Shown here: positions 51,492 through 60,687 of the stretch, one piece after another
Layout of the letters: each line of letters begins with the position of its first letter
Position numbering within the stretch: position 1 is the stretch's first letter
Assembly: GCF_017876315.1 (NCBI RefSeq)
Contig: NZ_JAGINU010000001.1
Location: 4,588,001 to 4,652,000 of the forward strand
Source: Pseudonocardia parietis
Lineage (GTDB): Bacteria; Actinomycetota; Actinomycetes; Mycobacteriales; Pseudonocardiaceae
DNA length: 64,000 nt
Reading direction: 5' to 3'
Program-made: the position numbers and the translations under genes
The notes under the pieces: generated by a model
Told to the model about the DNA's origin: nothing
What the model saw: the letters and a program-made list of their open reading frames with translations, nothing else
The model's database searches: none

Positions 51492-51576
51492 GACACCAGC
51501 TTCGTACGCTGCCGTGCCCGGTCCCAGCCGGTGCGCTCCAGCACGACGGTGGGGTATACCCGAACCGCGGCGTCGC

Positions 51577-54378
51577 TCAGTGCGCCGCGGCGTCCCAGCT
51601 CCGGCCGTAGCCGACCGACACCTCCAGCCGCACCGACAGCTCGGCCGCGGCCGCCATCTCCCGGCGGACCAGCGCCTCGAGGACCTCACGCTCGCCGTCG
51701 GCCACCTCGAACACGAGCTCGTCGTGCACCTGCAGCAACATCCGGCTGCGCAGGCCCTCCGTCTGCAGCGCCCGGTGCACCCCCAGCATCGCGACCTTGA
51801 TGATGTCCGCGGCGCTGCCCTGGATGGGCGCGTTCAGTGCCATCCGCTCGGCCATCTCCCGGCGCTGCCGGTTGTCGCTGGTCAGGTCGGGCAGGTAGCG
51901 GCGGCGACCGAGGATGGTGGCGGTGTAGCCGTCCTTGCGGGCCTGGTCGACGACCCCGGCGAGATAGTCCCGCACCCCGCCGAACCCGGCGAAGTAGTCG
52001 TCCATGAGGCCCTTGGCCTCCTCGGTGGTGATCCGCAGCTGCGCGGACAGACCGTACGCGGACAGACCGTAGGCCAGGCCGTAGTTCATCGCCTTGATCT
52101 TGGCGCGCTGCTCGACCGACACCGCAGCGGCGTCGACGCCGAACACCCGGGCGGCGGTCTCGGCGTGGAAGTCGTGCTGCGACCGGAACGCCTCGATCAG
52201 CGCGACGTCCTCGGACAGGTGCGCCATGATCCGCATCTCGATCTGGCTGTAGTCGGCGGTGAGCAGCTCCCGGTACGCGGTGCCCTCGGAGCCCGCCCCG
52301 CCGTCCCGGCCGACCACGAACGCGTCCCGGATCCGGCGCCCGGCGGCGGTGCGGATCGGCACGTTCTGCAGGTTCGGATCCGTCGACGACAGTCGCCCGG
52401 TCGCCGCGATCGTCTGCGAGTAGGTGGTGTGGATCCGGCCGTCGTCGGCGACGGACTTGGTCAGCCCGTCGACGGTGACCTTCAGCCGCGTCGCGTCCCG
52501 GTGCTGCAGCAGGAACTGCAGGAACTCGTGCCCGGTCTGCTCGTAGAGGCTCTGCAGCGCGTCCGCGTCGGTGGTGTAGCCGGTCTTGGTGCGCTTGGTC
52601 TTCGGCATCTCCAGCTCGTCGAACAGCACCACCTGCAACTGCTTCGGCGACCCGAGGTTGATCTCCTTGCCGATCACCCGGTACGCGTTCTGCGCGGCCT
52701 CGCGGACCTGGCCGCCGAAGTCCGACTCGAGGTCCGACAGCGCCTCGGCGTCGACGGCGATACCGGCCGCCTCGCAGTCGGCGAGCACGAACGCCAGCGG
52801 CAGCTCCAGCCCGGCCAGCAGCTCGGTCCCGCCCCGGTCGGCCAGCTCGGCGTCGAGTGCGTCGGCCAGCTCGGCGACCGCCGACGCGGCGAGCATCTCC
52901 TGCTGCGCGGCCTGCGCGTCCGCCTCGTCCTCACCTCCGAGCAGTGACAGCTGCCCGTCGGCCGGCTCCTCGGTGCGCAGCTCGCGACGCAGGTACCGCA
53001 ACGCCAGATCGGCGAGGTCGAACGTCCGCTGCCCGGGCCGCGCCAGGTACGCCGCGAGCGCGGTGTCGCTGGTCAGCCCGGCCACCGACCAGCCACGCGC
53101 ACGAAGACCGTGCAGCACCGCCTTGACGTCGTGCGCGGCCTTCGGCACCGAGGCGTCGGCCAGCCACTCCCCCAGCGCCTTCTCGTCGTCCGGGGTGAGG
53201 CCGGTCAGTGCCAGGTAGCCGGCCTGCGGCACCCCCGCCGCGGCGCCGGCGGCGCGCTGCTCGACGGTCGGCTCGCCGACGGCCAGCGCGATCCCGGCGA
53301 GATCGCGCCCGGCGATCGGCCCGGTCACCCCGGCGAAGCTCAGGGCGACCCGGCGCCCGTCGCGGGCGTGTGCACTCAGCCAGGCCCGCACGGCGCCCGG
53401 TTCGAGCACCGTGCCGGAGACCTCGAACGCGGAATCGGCCTCCGGCTCGGCCGAGGACAGCGTGGAGAACAGCCGCTCGCGCAGCACCCGGAACTCGAGC
53501 TCGTCGAACAGCCGGTGCACCGCGTCCCGGTCCCAGGGCCGCGCCTCGAGCTGCTCGGGCTCGACACCGAGGTCGACGTCGCGGACCAGCTCGGTGAGCT
53601 GGCGGTTCAGCAGCACGTTGGCCAGGTTGGCGCGCAGGTTGTCGCCCGCCTTGCCCTTGACCTCGTCGACCCGGTCGGTCAGCTCGGCGAGCGATCCGAA
53701 CTCGCGGACCCACTTCGCCGCGGTCTTCTCCCCCACCCCCGGGATCGACGGCAGGTTGTCCGAGGGGTCGCCGCGCAGCGCCGCGAAGTCGGGGTACTGC
53801 GCCGGCGTGAGCCCGTAGCGCTTGTCCACCTCGGCCGGGTCGATCCGGCCGAGGTCGGAGACGCCGCGCTTCGGGTAGAGCACCGTGACATCGTCGGTGA
53901 CCAGCTGGAACGCGTCCCGGTCGCCGGTGGTGACGAGCACCTGGAAGCCGCGGCGCTCGGCCTGCGTCGCTAGGGTGGCGATCAGGTCGTCGGCCTCGTA
54001 CCCCTCGACGGCGAACACCGGGATGTTCAGGGCGGCGAGGACCTCCTTGATGAGGTCGATCTGGCCGCGGAAGTCGTCCGGCGTCGCGCTCCGGTTGGCC
54101 TTGTACTCGGCGAAGCGCTCGGAGCGGAACGTCTTGCGGGACACGTCGAACGCCACCGCCAGGTGGGTCGGCTCCTCGTCCCGCAGCTGGTTGATCAGCA
54201 TCGACGTGAAGCCGTAGACCGCGTTGGTGGTCTGGCCGGTGCCGGTGCGGAAGTTCTCCGCGGGCAACGCGAAGAACGCCCGGTAGGCCAGCGAATGGCC
54301 GTCGAGCAGCAGCAACCGTGGGCGGTCGGAGGTCGGCTTCGCCGCCTGCTTCGCGGCGGTCCGTGTGGCGGGGCTCAT
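51577..54378 (-). CDS. polA: DNA polymerase I
   Basis: PolA fills gaps and removes RNA primers. The 933-residue protein starts at ATG 54378. The N-terminal 5' nuclease has LLLLDGHSLAYRAFFALP, EGYEADDLIATLATQAE and SIPGVGEKTAAKWV. The middle exonuclease-like domain seems to lack the proofreading acids, as in other actinomycete PolA proteins. The polymerase has motif A LLTADYSQIEMRIMAHLSED, motif B EQRAKIKAMNYGLAYG and motif C LLQVHDELVFEV. It lies between the histidine kinase and yebC on the same strand. Confidence 0.96.
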   Translation of the reverse strand: MSPATRTAAKQAAKPTSDRPRLLLLDGHSLAYRAFFALPAENFRTGTGQTTNAVYGFTSMLINQLRDEEPTHLAVAFDVSRKTFRSERFAEYKANRSATPDDFRGQIDLIKEVLAALNIPVFAVEGYEADDLIATLATQAERRGFQVLVTTGDRDAFQLVTDDVTVLYPKRGVSDLGRIDPAEVDKRYGLTPAQYPDFAALRGDPSDNLPSIPGVGEKTAAKWVREFGSLAELTDRVDEVKGKAGDNLRANLANVLLNRQLTELVRDVDLGVEPEQLEARPWDRDAVHRLFDELEFRVLRERLFSTLSSAEPEADSAFEVSGTVLEPGAVRAWLSAHARDGRRVALSFAGVTGPIAGRDLAGIALAVGEPTVEQRAAGAAAGVPQAGYLALTGLTPDDEKALGEWLADASVPKAAHDVKAVLHGLRARGWSVAGLTSDTALAAYLARPGQRTFDLADLALRYLRRELRTEEPADGQLSLLGGEDEADAQAAQQEMLAASAVAELADALDAELADRGGTELLAGLELPLAFVLADCEAAGIAVDAEALSDLESDFGGQVREAAQNAYRVIGKEINLGSPKQLQVVLFDELEMPKTKRTKTGYTTDADALQSLYEQTGHEFLQFLLQHRDATRLKVTVDGLTKSVADDGRIHTTYSQTIAATGRLSSTDPNLQNVPIRTAAGRRIRDAFVVGRDGGAGSEGTAYRELLTADYSQIEMRIMAHLSEDVALIEAFRSQHDFHAETAARVFGVDAAAVSVEQRAKIKAMNYGLAYGLSAYGLSAQLRITTEEAKGLMDDYFAGFGGVRDYLAGVVDQARKDGYTATILGRRRYLPDLTSDNRQRREMAERMALNAPIQGSAADIIKVAMLGVHRALQTEGLRSRMLLQVHDELVFEVADGEREVLEALVRREMAAAAELSVRLEVSVGYGRSWDAAAH

Positions 54379-54491
54379 CAGCGGCGAGTCTAGAACCGAC
54401 CCCCGACAACGAACGCGGCCGCGCCCCGGTGGGACGCGGCTGCGCAGGGTGTAGAGGGGTTCAGTGCAGATGTTCGCTCCGCAAGCTCCGC

Positions 54492-55241
54492 TCAGCCCAC
54501 CTCGGCCATGACCTCGTCGGACACGTCGAAGTTCGACCACACGTTCTGCACCTCGTCGGAGTCCTCCAGCGCCTCGATCAGCCGGAAGATCTTCTTGGCG
54601 CCCTCGGCGTCCAGCTCGATCTGCATCGACGGGATGAAGGTCAGGTCCGCCGAGTCGTAGTCGATCTCGTTCTGCTGCAGCGCGGTGCGCACCGCGACGA
54701 CGTCGGTCGGCTCGGAGACGACCTCCCAGCTCTCGCCGATGTCGTTGACCTCCTCGGCGCCGGCGTCGAGGACGGCCAGCAGCACGTCGTCCTCGGCCAG
54801 GTCGCCCTTGGGCAGCAGGACGACGCCCTTGCGGGAGAACAGGTACGCCACCGACCCCGGGTCGGCCATGGTGCCGCCGTTACGGGTCATGGCCGTCCGC
54901 ACCTCGGTCGCGGCCCGGTTCCGGTTGTCGGTCAGGCACTCGATCAGGACGGCGACGCCGTTCGGCCCGTACCCCTCGTAGGTGATCGACTGGTACTCGG
55001 CGCCCCCCGCGTCCGCACCGGAGCCGCGCTTGAGGGCGCGGTCGATGTTGTCGTTCGGGACCGAGCTCTTCTTCGCCTTCTGGATCGCGTCGTAGAGCGT
55101 CGGGTTGGCGTCCGGGTCACCGCCGCCGGTACGCGCCGCGACCTCGATGTTCTTGATCAACTTGGCGAACATCTTGCCGCGGCGGGCGTCGATCACGGCC
55201 TTCTTGTGCTTGGTCGTCGCCCACTTGGAGTGGCCGCTCAT
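54492..55241 (-). CDS. yebC: YebC/PmpR-family protein (TACO1-like)
   Basis: This 249-residue protein is started at ATG 55241 (MSGHSKWATTKHKKAVIDAR, the invariant family beginning). It continues with AKSSVPNDNIDRALKRGSG-like helical sequence, YEGYGPNGVAVLIECLTDNR and NGGTMADPGSVAYLFSRKGV. Members act in translation of difficult sequences or as regulators. yebC usually abuts ruvC, but here 8.4 kb separates them. Confidence 0.95.
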   Translation of the reverse strand: MSGHSKWATTKHKKAVIDARRGKMFAKLIKNIEVAARTGGGDPDANPTLYDAIQKAKKSSVPNDNIDRALKRGSGADAGGAEYQSITYEGYGPNGVAVLIECLTDNRNRAATEVRTAMTRNGGTMADPGSVAYLFSRKGVVLLPKGDLAEDDVLLAVLDAGAEEVNDIGESWEVVSEPTDVVAVRTALQQNEIDYDSADLTFIPSMQIELDAEGAKKIFRLIEALEDSDEVQNVWSNFDVSDEVMAEVG

Positions 55242-55403
55242 CGGCTCGTCTGCCCACCTCTCGTGCTCGGGCCGCACGCGCCGCGGCGGCCGGGGCAGAC
55301 CTCCGCCGTGCCGCAGAACCTGCTGCGACGGCGGTGGCCTGCGGGAACCCTTCGATGCTACCGGCGGTGCACACCCGGGCCCGGGCCGCCCCTTCCGTGT
55401 CGG

Positions 55404-55745
55404 TCACTGCTCGAGCAGCTCGCGCAGCACCTCGGCGTGGCTGTACTCCGGCGACCTGGTCGCGGTGAGCAGGATGAGGCCGGGGTCCCGGACCTGTTCA
55501 CGCAACCGGTCCAGTGCCGGCGAGCCGTCGAGCTCGTCCCGGTAACGCCGGCGGAACTCGGCGAACCGGTCCGGGTCGTGCCCGTACCACTTGCGCAGCT
55601 CGGCGCTGGGCGCGACGTCCTTGACCCACTCGTCGTAGCGTGCGTCCTGCTTGCGCACCCCGCGGGGCCACACGCCGTCGACGAGGACCCGCGTGCCGTC
55701 GCTCTTCTCGGGGGCGTCGTAGATGCGCAGAACCTGGACCGTCAT
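55404..55745 (-). CDS. DUF488 family protein
   Basis: This 113-residue protein (ATG 55745) matches short DUF488 proteins such as YeaO: RIYDAPEKSDGTRVLVDGVW, PRGVRKQDARYDEWVKDVAP, ELRKWYGHDPDRFAEFRRRY, and a C-terminal LILLTATRSPEYSHAEVLRE. The function is unknown. It is a separate transcription unit upstream of yebC. Confidence 0.9.
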   Translation of the reverse strand: MTVQVLRIYDAPEKSDGTRVLVDGVWPRGVRKQDARYDEWVKDVAPSAELRKWYGHDPDRFAEFRRRYRDELDGSPALDRLREQVRDPGLILLTATRSPEYSHAEVLRELLEQ

Positions 55746-56099
55746 GGTCGGGGATACCGCCCCACCCGGACGGCGAAACACTCCGCCAGGGCAGCAACCG
55801 AGCCCGGTGACTCGCTCGTCGCGCTTCCGGCGCCGAGCGTCCGTCGTCCGGGCCCACCGGCGATTCCTGAGAGCCGGGTGTCCGTCCGGGCGTAAGGACT
55901 GCGCTGGAACGACCACCGTGCTCGCCACTGGGCGCGGCGGCCGGGCCGGACGGCGGCAGCGGCGTTCAGGAAAGCAGCCCCGCATCGGCCCTCTTCCTAG
56001 TGTCGGGCCCCGGTCGCGTCGGGGTCGCTCCCCCGCTGTTCCGCCGACGCACCCCCTGGTGGCGCCGTCGCTCCAGGGCCCCCGACACGGAAAAGACCG
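55746..56099. other. Intergenic region with long inverted repeat
   Basis: 354 bp between the divergent DUF488 and membrane-protein genes. GTGTCGGG (56000-56007) pairs with CCCGACAC (56081-56088) just before the membrane-protein start, and a neighbouring GGGCCC extends the pairing imperfectly. No gene was found. Confidence 0.45.
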
Positions 56100-57581
56100 A
56101 TGCCCGAACTTCGATCAGTGCTGCCTCGACGCGGTCCCCGAGCCGTCCCCGCCACTGCCGTACGAGACGCGGATCGCCCACCGCACCGCCGGGCCGGCCC
56201 CGCCGGACCCACGCCGCCTGCCGGAACCCCGGCGACCGGCCCCGACGCCTCCGACGTCCGCGAACCGGGACCGCCGCCGTCCGCCGGACGGTGCCGGCCG
56301 GGCCTGCTCCGGGTGGGGCTGCACGTCCTGCTCGCCGGAATGCCGTTGCTGGCGATCTCCGCGCACGTGTTCGACCTGGTGCCGATGCAGCTCTCGGCAG
56401 CGATCCTGGTGATCCCGCTGGCGACGACGATGATCGCGCTCACCGTGTTCGCTCCACACCCCGGTGACCGGGTCATCGCTCACGGGCTGGTCTGGGGCGT
56501 GGTGGCCTGCGCGATCTACGACGTGTTCCGGCTGGACACGGTCTACCTGCTCGGGCTGTGGGGCGACTTCATCCCCACCATGGGTACGTGGATCACCGGC
56601 CGCCCCGACGACCTGGCCGGCGGAGCCGTGGTGGGCTACCTGTGGCGCTACATCGGTGACGGGGGCGGGATCGGGCTGACCTTCTTCGTCGTGGCGTCGG
56701 CGTTCGGGTTGCATCGGCGCTCGCGCGCCTTCGTCGTGCTCACGGCGGTCGGGTTCGCCGTGGCACCGGTGTGGGCCGGACTGATCGGCACCGTCGCGCT
56801 GGCGCCGCGCGGGGAGGAGCTGATGTTCCCGCTGACGCCCGCCACGGTGCTGCTGTCGCTGATCGGTCACCTGATCTTCGGTCTGATCCTCGGGCTGGGG
56901 TTCTGGTCCTCGAGGAGCGAGCAGGCCTACTGGCCGTGGGAACCGCTGCGCGTGGAGCAACTGGTGCGGGCGGCGGTTGTGCGGAGCGAGTCGTTCGCCG
57001 CGGGTGTCCGGGAGGTCCTGCGGAGCGGGTCGATCGCCGCGGGAGTCCGGGCGGTCGCGCGTCCGGCACCGGTCCCGCGGGCCGCTTCGGCGGCGTTGGC
57101 TCGGCCGGTGGCCGCGCCGGGACCGGTGCCGACGGCCGCTCCGCCTGCACCGGCTCCGGCGGCCGCTTTCGCGGGACCGATCGCTCGGGCCACTTCGTCG
57201 GGGCCGGTTCCGCGGGCCGCGTTGTCAGAGCCGGTTTCGCCAGCCACTTCGTCGAGCCCGATTCCGTACGGCGCTTCGTCCGAGCCGATTCCGTACGGCG
57301 CTTCGTCCGGGCCGGTTTCGTACGGCGCTTCGTCCGGGCCGGTTTCGTACGGCGCTTCGTCGGAGCCGGTTCCGCACGGCGCTTCATCACGACCGGTCCC
57401 GACGGCCGCGGCGGAGCCGGCCCCTGCTGCGATCCCCCGGCAGCGCACGTCCTCGACACCGCCCGGCGCCCGGACCCTCGACCCAGACACCTGGGAGCAG
57501 TGGCAACGGCGGCTCGAGTCGACCCAGCCCGGCCGGCGGGCACACGGCGGACGTCCACCGGTCCCCGCGCAGCGGGGGTAG
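56100..57581 (+). CDS. Multi-pass membrane protein with repeat-rich tail, unknown
   Basis: This 493-residue protein starts at ATG 56100 with GGAAAAG upstream. A Pro/Arg-rich N-terminus of about 70 residues precedes seven or eight membrane helices (about 75-270: LLAISAHVFDLVPMQLSAAI, VWGVVACAIYDVFRLDTVYL, LLSLIGHLIFGLILGLGFWS). The remaining 220 residues are Ala/Pro/Ser-rich and include five nonapeptide repeats of the type SEPIPYGAS. No enzyme motif is visible and I do not recognise the membrane family. Confidence 0.65.
   Translation: MPELRSVLPRRGPRAVPATAVRDADRPPHRRAGPAGPTPPAGTPATGPDASDVREPGPPPSAGRCRPGLLRVGLHVLLAGMPLLAISAHVFDLVPMQLSAAILVIPLATTMIALTVFAPHPGDRVIAHGLVWGVVACAIYDVFRLDTVYLLGLWGDFIPTMGTWITGRPDDLAGGAVVGYLWRYIGDGGGIGLTFFVVASAFGLHRRSRAFVVLTAVGFAVAPVWAGLIGTVALAPRGEELMFPLTPATVLLSLIGHLIFGLILGLGFWSSRSEQAYWPWEPLRVEQLVRAAVVRSESFAAGVREVLRSGSIAAGVRAVARPAPVPRAASAALARPVAAPGPVPTAAPPAPAPAAAFAGPIARATSSGPVPRAALSEPVSPATSSSPIPYGASSEPIPYGASSGPVSYGASSGPVSYGASSEPVPHGASSRPVPTAAAEPAPAAIPRQRTSSTPPGARTLDPDTWEQWQRRLESTQPGRRAHGGRPPVPAQRG
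57255..57389 (+). repeat. Five 27-bp tandem repeats in the membrane-protein gene
   Basis: Units at 57255, 57282, 57309, 57336 and 57363 share GTACGGCGCTTCGTC and encode nine-residue units ending in YGASS or HGASS. Confidence 0.9.
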
Positions 57582-57658
57582 GCATGATCGCGCCGGACGG
57601 AACGGTGCCCGAAACAGTTCTCCGCAGCGTGCCGCCGGAGACCCGAAACTGTCGGACC

Positions 57659-57674
57659 TCGAATGTATGTTCGT
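57659..57674. promoter_or_regulatory. LexA-like (SOS) box before DUF222-HNH copy 2
   Basis: TCGAAT-GTAT-GTTCGT matches 10 of 12 consensus positions. It ends 3 bp before the ATG at 57678. The same spacer and position occur before copy 1 (2140-2155). Confidence 0.6.
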
Positions 57675-57677
57675 CTC

Positions 57678-59954
57678 ATGTCGGCGACAGGGACTCCCGA
57701 AGGCCTGGCGGATACCCCGCCGGGCCCGGCCCTGTGCGCATTGCTCGCCGGCCTGACCCCGGACCGGCTCCCGAACGACGACGTCGTCGATGCACTACAG
57801 GCCTGGCGGCGGCTGCGGTCCTATGCCGATGCCCATGAGCTGGCGATGATGGCCGAGGTGGGGCGCTGCGATCCGCGCGCCCCGTCGGGTGCAGCGGTCC
57901 GCCTGGTGGAGCCGGACCCCGAGTGCGGCCGGGAGATCGCCGCCGCGCTCACCCTGACCGAGCTCACGGCCTGGCGCGAGCACGCGTTGGCCGAGATGCT
58001 GGTGCACCGCCTCCCGGACGTGCACGCCGCCCTGGCCTGCGGGGACATCGACCGCGGTAAGGCCCGGGTGTTCGCCGATCTACTCGAGCCGCTCAACGAC
58101 GCGCAGGCCGAACGCGTCTGCGCCGCGCTGTTGCCCACGGCGCCGGGCCTGACGACCGGCCAGCTCCGCGCCCGCATGCAACGCATGGTGATCGCGATCG
58201 ACCCGGACGCCGCCCAGCGCCGCTATCGCAAGGCGCTGAGTGAACGGCGCGTGGTCTGCTATCTCGACGACACCGGCACTGCCACCCTTTCCGCGATCGG
58301 GCTGGACCCGGGCGCGGCCCAGGCCGCCTGCGAACGCCTCGACGCCCTGGCCCGCGACGTGCGTGCAGCCGGGCACCCGGATCCGCTGCCGCGCATCCGT
58401 GCCGATCTGGCCACCGCCCTGCTCGACGGCAGTGTCCACGCCCTGAGCCACGACCAGATCATCGCCACGATGCTCGCCCGCGCCGCCGAGGCCGACGACC
58501 GGCCGGAAGGCGAGAGCGAGGGCGGCAACACCAGCCACCGCAATGGCGACGGTGCCAGTATCGAGGTCGCTCGCCGTACCGCCGGGGGCCATGACGACGG
58601 TGGCAGCGGTGATGGTCGTGGCACCGGCGCTACCGGTGACGGCGCACCCGGTGACGGTGGCGCCGGTGACAGCGGGCTCGGTGGCGGTGGCTCGCACGGT
58701 GATGCTGAGGCCGGCGGTCCCAGTACCGACGACCTCCACAACGACGGCAGCGACCCCGGCACCGATGACTCCGGTACCGATGGCCCGGGCGGCGACGACC
58801 TCGATACTGATGACCCGTGCGGTGAGCGCTCCGGTACCGACGACCCGGCCGGTGCGGACTCCGGCACGGATGACCCGGGCGGTGCGGACTCCGGCACCGA
58901 TAGCCCGGGCGGTGCGGACTCCGCTACCGATGGCCCGGGTGGCGATGACCCCGGCACCGACGACCCGGGCGGCAACGGGCGCGACACCGACGGACCTGGC
59001 GGCCCCGACGGCCCGGACAACAACGGGCCGCAGAACCCCGACAGCGGCCCCGCCGGTTCCGCTGGCCCCGATGGTGGTCGTGGCGCGGAAAGGGCCCGGC
59101 CCGGCATCGAGATCCGGGTACGGCTGTCCACCCTGCTGGGCCACGACGACCACCCCGGCGAGATCCCCGGGCTCGGCCCCATCCTCGCCCCCACCGCCCG
59201 CGCCTGGACGGCCCGTCTACGCCACGCCGAATGGCGCTTCGCGATCACCGACCCCGACGGCTACCTGATCCTGGCCGGCACCACCCGCCGGCGCCCACCC
59301 CGGCAGCCCGAGCATCCACTGATCCGCCAGGCCCACGGTGGCGTCGTCGAACTCCAGGTCCCCGCCGAGCTCCTCGAACGACTCGCCGTGCACCCGCCGG
59401 CCGGGTGGGCCCCGTTGATCGCCGACCTGACCACCCAGTACGCCCAACGCGACCAGCTCCACACCGACCTCGACGAGCACCCGGACAACCGGTTGCCGCA
59501 CTCGGCGCTGCGCCGCCACGTCGAGATCCGCGACCGCACATGTGCTTTCCCGGGGTGCCGCCGCTCGGCCCACAAAGCCCAGCAGGACCACACCGAGGAA
59601 CATCAGCACGGCGGCCCGAGTGTGACCGACAATCTGGGCCCATTGTGCATCCTGCACCATGCGATCAAGACCACCGGGCGCTGGCGCCTGGAACAGCCCG
59701 CACCCGGGTCCTTCCGATGGCAGAGCCCACTGAAGCGGATCTACTGCACCCGCGGCGAACCCGTATGCCCACCCGTGCCCGAACCGCTACCCGAGCCCGT
59801 CAGCCCGGAACCGGCGCCCGCACCCCGGAGCCGGGTCCAACGCGAAGCCGACGCCCTTCCCACCTATCCCACCGCACCCGATGCGGCGACCGTGCCGGTC
59901 CCCAGCAGCCCGACGACCAGCCGCGCCCCACCCGACGACGAGCCACCGTTTTGA
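57678..59954 (+). CDS. DUF222 / HNH endonuclease-domain protein (13E12 family), copy 2
   Basis: This 758-residue paralogue of copy 1 has the same order: DUF222 (about 20-265), an acidic Gly/Asp/Thr/Pro linker (about 275-460), the IRVRLSTLLGHDDHPGEIPG block, and the HNH domain starting at Cys622 (CAFPGCRRSAHKAQQDHTEE), with LGPLCILHHAIKTTGRW. I chose ATG 57678 rather than the in-frame ATG at 57663, because 57663 lies within the LexA-like box and the shorter start aligns with copy 1. The linker is about 85 residues longer than in copy 1 owing to decapeptide repeats. Confidence 0.85.
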   Translation: MSATGTPEGLADTPPGPALCALLAGLTPDRLPNDDVVDALQAWRRLRSYADAHELAMMAEVGRCDPRAPSGAAVRLVEPDPECGREIAAALTLTELTAWREHALAEMLVHRLPDVHAALACGDIDRGKARVFADLLEPLNDAQAERVCAALLPTAPGLTTGQLRARMQRMVIAIDPDAAQRRYRKALSERRVVCYLDDTGTATLSAIGLDPGAAQAACERLDALARDVRAAGHPDPLPRIRADLATALLDGSVHALSHDQIIATMLARAAEADDRPEGESEGGNTSHRNGDGASIEVARRTAGGHDDGGSGDGRGTGATGDGAPGDGGAGDSGLGGGGSHGDAEAGGPSTDDLHNDGSDPGTDDSGTDGPGGDDLDTDDPCGERSGTDDPAGADSGTDDPGGADSGTDSPGGADSATDGPGGDDPGTDDPGGNGRDTDGPGGPDGPDNNGPQNPDSGPAGSAGPDGGRGAERARPGIEIRVRLSTLLGHDDHPGEIPGLGPILAPTARAWTARLRHAEWRFAITDPDGYLILAGTTRRRPPRQPEHPLIRQAHGGVVELQVPAELLERLAVHPPAGWAPLIADLTTQYAQRDQLHTDLDEHPDNRLPHSALRRHVEIRDRTCAFPGCRRSAHKAQQDHTEEHQHGGPSVTDNLGPLCILHHAIKTTGRWRLEQPAPGSFRWQSPLKRIYCTRGEPVCPPVPEPLPEPVSPEPAPAPRSRVQREADALPTYPTAPDAATVPVPSSPTTSRAPPDDEPPF
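58833..59012 (+). repeat. Six 30-bp tandem repeats in the linker of copy 2
   Basis: In-frame units start at 58833 and recur every 30 bp. The first three are nearly identical and encode GTDDPGGADS; the last three are diverged. Confidence 0.9.
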
Positions 59955-59967
59955 GAGCGAGGTATCG

Positions 59968-59994
59968 GGACCCGGTCGAGACGCGACCGGGTCC
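59968..59994 (+). terminator. Hairpin terminator after DUF222-HNH copy 2
   Basis: A perfect 11-bp stem (GGACCCGGTCG / CGACCGGGTCC) with a 5-nt loop lies 14 bp after the stop codon. Confidence 0.75.
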
Positions 59995-60190
59995 GGGTAC
60001 CGGCTGCTCGGCTCACGGCATCGATTCGGACGCCCGTGCGGAAGCGGTGCCGGGTAGCGGGAAGCACTCGGCTCGGCTCGGCCGAGACTGCGCTGTGCCA
60101 TGCCCGTACACCCGCACGAGTGCGACGGGCCCGACGCCTCCACGGTCCGGCGGCGGGTAGGTCCCGCACATGCGCGTGTCGCTGCATGTT
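59995..60190. other. Non-coding stretch after DUF222-HNH copy 2
   Basis: No convincing gene, RNA or repeat. It leads into the DUF1841-like remnant. Confidence 0.4.
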
Positions 60191-60193
60191 GGT

Positions 60194-60465
60194 CTACAAC
60201 TTCCGCAGCCGGGCCCGGTAGGCGGCGGTCATGTCCGGGCCGGCCACATCCGGACCGGGCGGGTCGTCGTCCCAGAGCTGGTTGGTGATGATCTGGTGCA
60301 GAGCGAGGTGCAGCCGGGGTTTCACGCCCTCCACCCGCTCGTCCGACGTCGGTCGTCGAGCACGGTTCGGCACTCCGGGTGTTCGGCGACGGTCAGCAGC
60401 TCGCGCTCGTCGGCCAGGTCGGACACGGCCGACGGGTCGATCCCGTCGAGGTAGCGCGTCGCCAT
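60194..60465 (-). pseudogene. DUF1841-like gene remnant with single-base frameshift
   Basis: An ATG at 60465 opens MATRYLDGIDPSAVSDLADE and RELLTVAEHPECRTVLDD. One base appears lost in a C-run at about 60351-60352, after which the next frame continues ERVEGVKPRLHLALHQIITN and QLWDDDPP, the hallmark of the DUF1841 family. The sequence then jumps to a short end (AAYRARLRKL), so the middle of the C-terminal half is also deleted. Confidence 0.6.
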
Positions 60466-60687
60466 GTCGGCGTCGGCCCGTCCCCGGCATCCACCTCGTC
60501 TGCGGACCGGTCGGATTACAGCTTCCGAGCCGGTCCGGGCCTGTCCGCCTTCCGCCGCGCCTGCCGGGTGTTTCCCGGCGACCTCCTTCCGCCGGCCCTG
60601 ACCGGACCCGTACCTCCGACCCCGCCGGACCACGACACCGGCAGGCGAGCCGAGCGGCTCACCGCGCCGGCGTGTCGGCCGTGGGCG

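Noticed and set aside
54415..54443. Hairpin between yebC and polA as a terminator
   Set aside because: The stem has a mismatch on the transcribed strand and an 11-nt loop, so it is not strong enough to call.
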